The position numbers and the translations under genes were made by a program. 8,931 nucleotides of DNA from Candidatus Gastranaerophilales bacterium (GTDB lineage: Bacteria; Cyanobacteriota; Vampirovibrionia; Gastranaerophilales; Gastranaerophilaceae), in assembly GCA_021205645.1 (NCBI GenBank), contig JAJPXE010000227.1, positions 1 to 8,931 on the forward strand, written 5' to 3'. A model generated the notes under the pieces. The model was not told the DNA's origin and ran no database searches. It worked only from the letters and a program-made list of their open reading frames with translations. Within the stretch, counting starts at the first letter, position 1, and every line of letters starts with the position of its first letter. This document shows positions 6,824 to 8,931 of this stretch, piece after piece.

Positions 6824-8136
6824 AACATTCCTCCTACTGCTTTATAAAGAGTAAAATAATTAATTAAACGCTGTGTTTTTGCCTGTGCAGTTTCTTTTTG
6901 ACGTGATAAAAGTTCTGCCTGAGAGTTCAGGTATTCAGGAGATGATATAACCCCGCGTTCAAACTTTCTGCGTGAATTGTTATTATTTTTTATTTCATAA
7001 TTTAGTTTTTCCAGTGCATTATTTTCGATATTTTTATCGTGCTTAATAAAACAGAGCGAGGTATTAACTTCCTTAATTGCTTCTAAATCAGTTTGTTTGT
7101 AATTTTCAAACAATTCGGTATATTTAGCTTTTTGAATTTTTAGGTTAGCGATTTTTTTCCCACCCGTAAATATATCCTGTGAAGCACCTGCAAGTAACAT
7201 AGCAAGTGAGGAATCCCACGAGAAAAAAGTTCCGGGTGAAATTGTATTAAATGCCCATATTCCGGTTATATTGAATGACGGTAAAAATTCTTTTCTTGCA
7301 ACCCGAATATCAATCTTAGCTTTTTCAAGTTTTGTTTCCGCTTCCATAACATCAGGACGTGAATATATCACATCAGATGAAATCGTATCGGGAATAATTC
7401 CGGTATATTCAAATGTTGATAGACTTCCTCGTTTTAGGTTTTGACTTTCCTCCGGCGATATTCCCGTAAGTACCGCTAACTGCATCAATAACTCCGAACG
7501 TTCTTTTTTTAGTTTTTCAAGTTCTGTCTTAACCGTTTCTAAATTCTGTATTGAATTATTCAATTCCGAGGCATTTATTACCCCTCTTTCAAACTTTTTG
7601 TTCTCTGATTGTAATATCCGCCCGTAGAGATTAACAATGTTCTGCTGAAGATTAATCAACTCATCATATTGTAAAATATTTGTGTAAACCGTTGCCACAT
7701 CGCTCAGCAAAGCGAGATATATTCCTTTTTCTTCATAAACGGCAGCCTGATATGATTTTTTAGTGCTTCGTGTTTTATCCCTGTTTTTTAAGAGTAAATC
7801 TGCCTCATAATTAGCAGTGAAAGGAAGAGCAAACGCATTCTTTTTTAACTGAAAATTATCCAGACGGGGTACTTTTATTCCGAGATAATTGGCACTGACC
7901 CCAAACGAGGGAAGCTCAGTCCCAAGAGAATACCTGACCTGTTGTCTGTACTGTTCGACAACAGCATCTGCTTTTTTTAAATCGTGGTTGTTATCAAGTG
8001 CGGAATTTATATACTGTATAAGATATTCATCATTAAATCTCGCAAAAAATTCTTTATTTAACTCAACTCTGTCAAGTGCGAAAACATTTTGCGAAAATAT
8101 TAGAATTACAAAGAATAACAATATTTTTTTAATCAA
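6820..8136 (-). CDS. TolC-family outer-membrane efflux protein
   Basis: This 438-residue outer-membrane factor would form the trimeric exit duct of the pump. A Sec signal peptide (1-20, KK then a hydrophobic core, predicted cut after FA) has no lipobox Cys, so it is not a NodT-type lipoprotein. Family marks are SRPDVMEAE (259-267), ARKEFLPSFNITG (280-292), a glycine-rich turn FTGGKKIANL (323-332) and long coiled-coil segments around 155-215 and 335-420. The twofold repeat of OMF proteins shows in an identical heptamer KFERGVI at 181-187 and 391-397. The start is TTG 8136, with AAAGGGGG ending six bases upstream. No ATG exists near the signal peptide, so TTG is required. The start overlaps the repressor stop by 8 bp. 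E. coli ybhGFSR has no such gene in the operon and is thought to rely on TolC encoded elsewhere, so this is a dedicated channel. Confidence 0.93.
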   Translation of the reverse strand: MIKKILLFFVILIFSQNVFALDRVELNKEFFARFNDEYLIQYINSALDNNHDLKKADAVVEQYRQQVRYSLGTELPSFGVSANYLGIKVPRLDNFQLKKNAFALPFTANYEADLLLKNRDKTRSTKKSYQAAVYEEKGIYLALLSDVATVYTNILQYDELINLQQNIVNLYGRILQSENKKFERGVINASELNNSIQNLETVKTELEKLKKERSELLMQLAVLTGISPEESQNLKRGSLSTFEYTGIIPDTISSDVIYSRPDVMEAETKLEKAKIDIRVARKEFLPSFNITGIWAFNTISPGTFFSWDSSLAMLLAGASQDIFTGGKKIANLKIQKAKYTELFENYKQTDLEAIKEVNTSLCFIKHDKNIENNALEKLNYEIKNNNNSRRKFERGVISSPEYLNSQAELLSRQKETAQAKTQRLINYFTLYKAVGGML

Positions 8137-8755
8137 TTTTTGCCCCCTTTATAATTAAGTTTACATATTTTTTTACATTATCTTTTATGATTTTAATATC
8201 CTCTTGCATAAAATCATTCTGTCCAAGAAGTCTAAGCGAGAAAGCCGGCAGTATTCTCGGCGAGTTAATTTGTGATACCATAAACAACGTTTTAAAAATG
8301 ACTTCTCTGTCGTTTTCGGGCTTATTCATAATTGAGCCTACGAGTTTTTTGATATAATTAAAAGTCGGAGTATTTACAATAACATTCTCATTTTGTTGAG
8401 TTTTAAGCAGGAGTAATATTAAATCTGATGATACTTTTGAATAGAAAAAATCAACAAAGTTTTCCAGACAAACATTCAGTATATCAGTTGCTTCATCCCG
8501 TGTCATATTGTAAGGATTTTTTGAAAACTCTATAAATGTTTTTGCAAATTCAGTCTGGCGTTCAATTAAATCATCCAGTATAGCGTTATAGAGCTCTTTT
8601 TTACCTCCAAAGTAATAAGAAATCATACAAAGATTTACATCGGCTTCTTTGCATATTTCGCGAATACTGACGCCGTTGAACCCTTTATGAGCAAAAAATT
8701 TTACGGCTGTTTCCAGTATTTTCTGTTTAGAATTTTCAGGTTTAATCTTTTCCAC
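8129..8755 (-). CDS. cecR: TetR-family repressor, CecR/YbiH-like, first gene of efflux operon
   Basis: This is a DNA-binding regulator of 208 residues when started at GTG 8755. An upstream in-frame TTG at 8773 would add six residues but lies within the promoter spacer, so GTG is preferred. Neither has a Shine-Dalgarno sequence. The TetR domain is clear: helix 1 SKQKILETAVKFFAHKGF (about 9-26), HTH VSIREICKEADVNLCMISYYF (29-49) and GGKKELY (50-56). The C-terminal ligand domain has the length of CecR, and its end (SPRILPAFSLRLLG...YVNLIIKGA) resembles the CecR/DUF1956 end. In E. coli, cecR (ybiH) leads the ybhGFSR operon, and the same position here supports the assignment. The inducer cannot be read from sequence. 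It probably represses itself and the pump through the dyad at 8764-8787. Confidence 0.88.
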   Translation of the reverse strand: MEKIKPENSKQKILETAVKFFAHKGFNGVSIREICKEADVNLCMISYYFGGKKELYNAILDDLIERQTEFAKTFIEFSKNPYNMTRDEATDILNVCLENFVDFFYSKVSSDLILLLLKTQQNENVIVNTPTFNYIKKLVGSIMNKPENDREVIFKTLFMVSQINSPRILPAFSLRLLGQNDFMQEDIKIIKDNVKKYVNLIIKGAKID

Positions 8756-8761
8756 GCCTGT

Positions 8762-8790
8762 ATTATAAAACAAACGTTTGATTTATACAA
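8762..8790 (-). promoter_or_regulatory. Promoter of the six-gene efflux operon
   Basis: On the - strand TTGTAT (8790-8785) is followed by exactly 17 bp and then TATAAT (8767-8762). The -10 is perfect; the -35 keeps only the conserved TTG. Counting seven bases on, +1 falls at about 8755, which is the G of the GTG start codon. No other promoter-like sequence was noticed at the overlapping junctions of the downstream genes, so this one probably drives all six. Confidence 0.7.
8764..8787. promoter_or_regulatory. 24-bp palindromic operator overlapping the promoter
   Basis: The centre is a perfect 10-bp palindrome CAAACGTTTG (8771-8780). Extending outward, TATAAA (8764-8769) pairs with TTTATA (8782-8787), so 11 of 12 base pairs match, the only mismatch being A8770/A8781. 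It fills the spacer between -10 and -35 and overlaps part of both hexamers. This size and position are typical of TetR-family autorepressor sites. Confidence 0.7.
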
Positions 8791-8799
8791 GTGTTTTAC

Positions 8800-8830
8800 A
8801 AAAAGAGGGGGGCGGAGCGAACGGGGTGAG
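8800..8830. other. G-rich stretch between operon promoter and tandem repeats
   Basis: The + strand reads a short A-run, then GGGGGG, GGAGCG, GGGG and GTGAGG, in sharp contrast to the AT-rich surroundings. On the - strand it reads CCTCACCCC...CCCCCCTCTTTTTG, which recalls ACCTCAC...CCCCTCTCTTTTTG at 2161-2190. It may be the end of a repeat element in inverted orientation to the two units beside it. Confidence 0.35.
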
Positions 8831-8880
8831 GAGGCAAATAGATTATGTACCGGAGTTTGCACAGTTATCACCTCACCCGC
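8831..8880 (+). repeat. Dispersed ~50-bp repeat, copy A (tandem unit)
   Basis: This 50-bp unit runs from GAGGCAAATA to AGTTATCACCTCACCCGC. It matches the next unit at 39 of 50 positions without gaps, and most differences are transitions. Mismatches fall on all three codon positions of the overlapping open frame, so the unit is not under protein-coding constraint. Confidence 0.65.
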
Positions 8881-8881
8881 A

Positions 8882-8931
8882 GGGGTAAATGAATTATATT
8901 CCGGAATTTGTATGGTTATCACCTCATCCGC
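8882..8931 (+). repeat. Dispersed ~50-bp repeat, copy B (tandem unit, at window edge)
   Basis: This 50-bp unit runs from GGGGTAAATG to GGTTATCACCTCATCCGC, with one base (8881) between it and copy A. It contains a perfect small palindrome ATTCCGGAAT. It also matches copy C at 2098-2151, sharing the first ten bases and GGTTATCACCTC. The array may continue past the window. Confidence 0.65.

Noticed and set aside
8756..8773. TTG 8773 as the regulator start, adding six residues
   Set aside because: It has no Shine-Dalgarno sequence and lies between the -10 and -35 of the likely promoter, inside the operator. The GTG at 8755 gives a normal TetR N-terminus. It remains possible if another promoter exists upstream.
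8701..8922. 73-codon leftward frame over the right-hand repeats, appearing to contain a 17-residue tandem repeat
   Set aside because: The periodicity comes from the 50/51-bp DNA repeat. Differences between units hit all codon positions and the frame overlaps the regulator gene out of phase.
8831..8931. CRISPR array
   Set aside because: Two units abut with only one base between them, so there are no spacers. The units are only 39/50 identical and no cas gene is present.

Overview
The window is an AT-rich bacterial chromosome segment with dense gene packing. The organism is very probably a diderm (Gram-negative type), because one operon encodes an outer-membrane TolC-family channel with a Sec signal peptide plus a periplasmic adaptor and inner-membrane ABC parts. 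The operon order resembles the enterobacterial cecR-ybhGFSR cluster, but the AT-rich, divergent proteins do not look enterobacterial. A host-associated AT-rich lineage such as Gastranaerophilales (Melainabacteria) is a guess only; nothing here fixes the taxon.

Left part (1-2049, + strand): a possible tail of an upstream gene (3-113), an uncharacterised 199-residue protein with a weak RNase H/DUF429-like pattern (128-727), and a concentrative nucleoside transporter family (CNT/NupC) protein (790-2049) with its own extended -10 promoter. The transporter has lost two residues that normally contact the nucleobase.

Middle gap (2050-2254): a convergent intergenic region holding one copy of a dispersed ~50-bp repeat and two hairpins that could terminate the leftward operon.

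Right part (8790 down to 2255, - strand): a six-gene operon in the order TetR/CecR-type repressor, TolC-family outer-membrane factor, YbhG-type membrane fusion protein, YbhF-type double ATPase, YbhS permease, YbhR permease. All five junctions overlap (8, 4, 13, 1 and 4 bp), so the operon looks translationally coupled from end to end. It would encode a complete trans-envelope ABC efflux pump: YbhS and YbhR form the inner-membrane channel, YbhF powers it, YbhG bridges the periplasm and the OMF forms the exit duct. The promoter has a perfect TATAAT -10. A 24-bp dyad with 11 of 12 matched pairs covers the -10/-35 spacer, an ideal place for autorepression by the first gene. The predicted +1 falls on a GTG, so the regulator mRNA may be leaderless.

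Right end (8800-8931): a G-rich stretch and two tandem ~50-bp units of the same repeat family as at 2098-2151, in the same orientation, so the efflux operon is bracketed by direct repeats. Nothing in the window is a wholly new system. The most notable points are the dedicated outer-membrane factor inside a ybh-type operon, the promoter/operator architecture, and the altered CNT substrate site.
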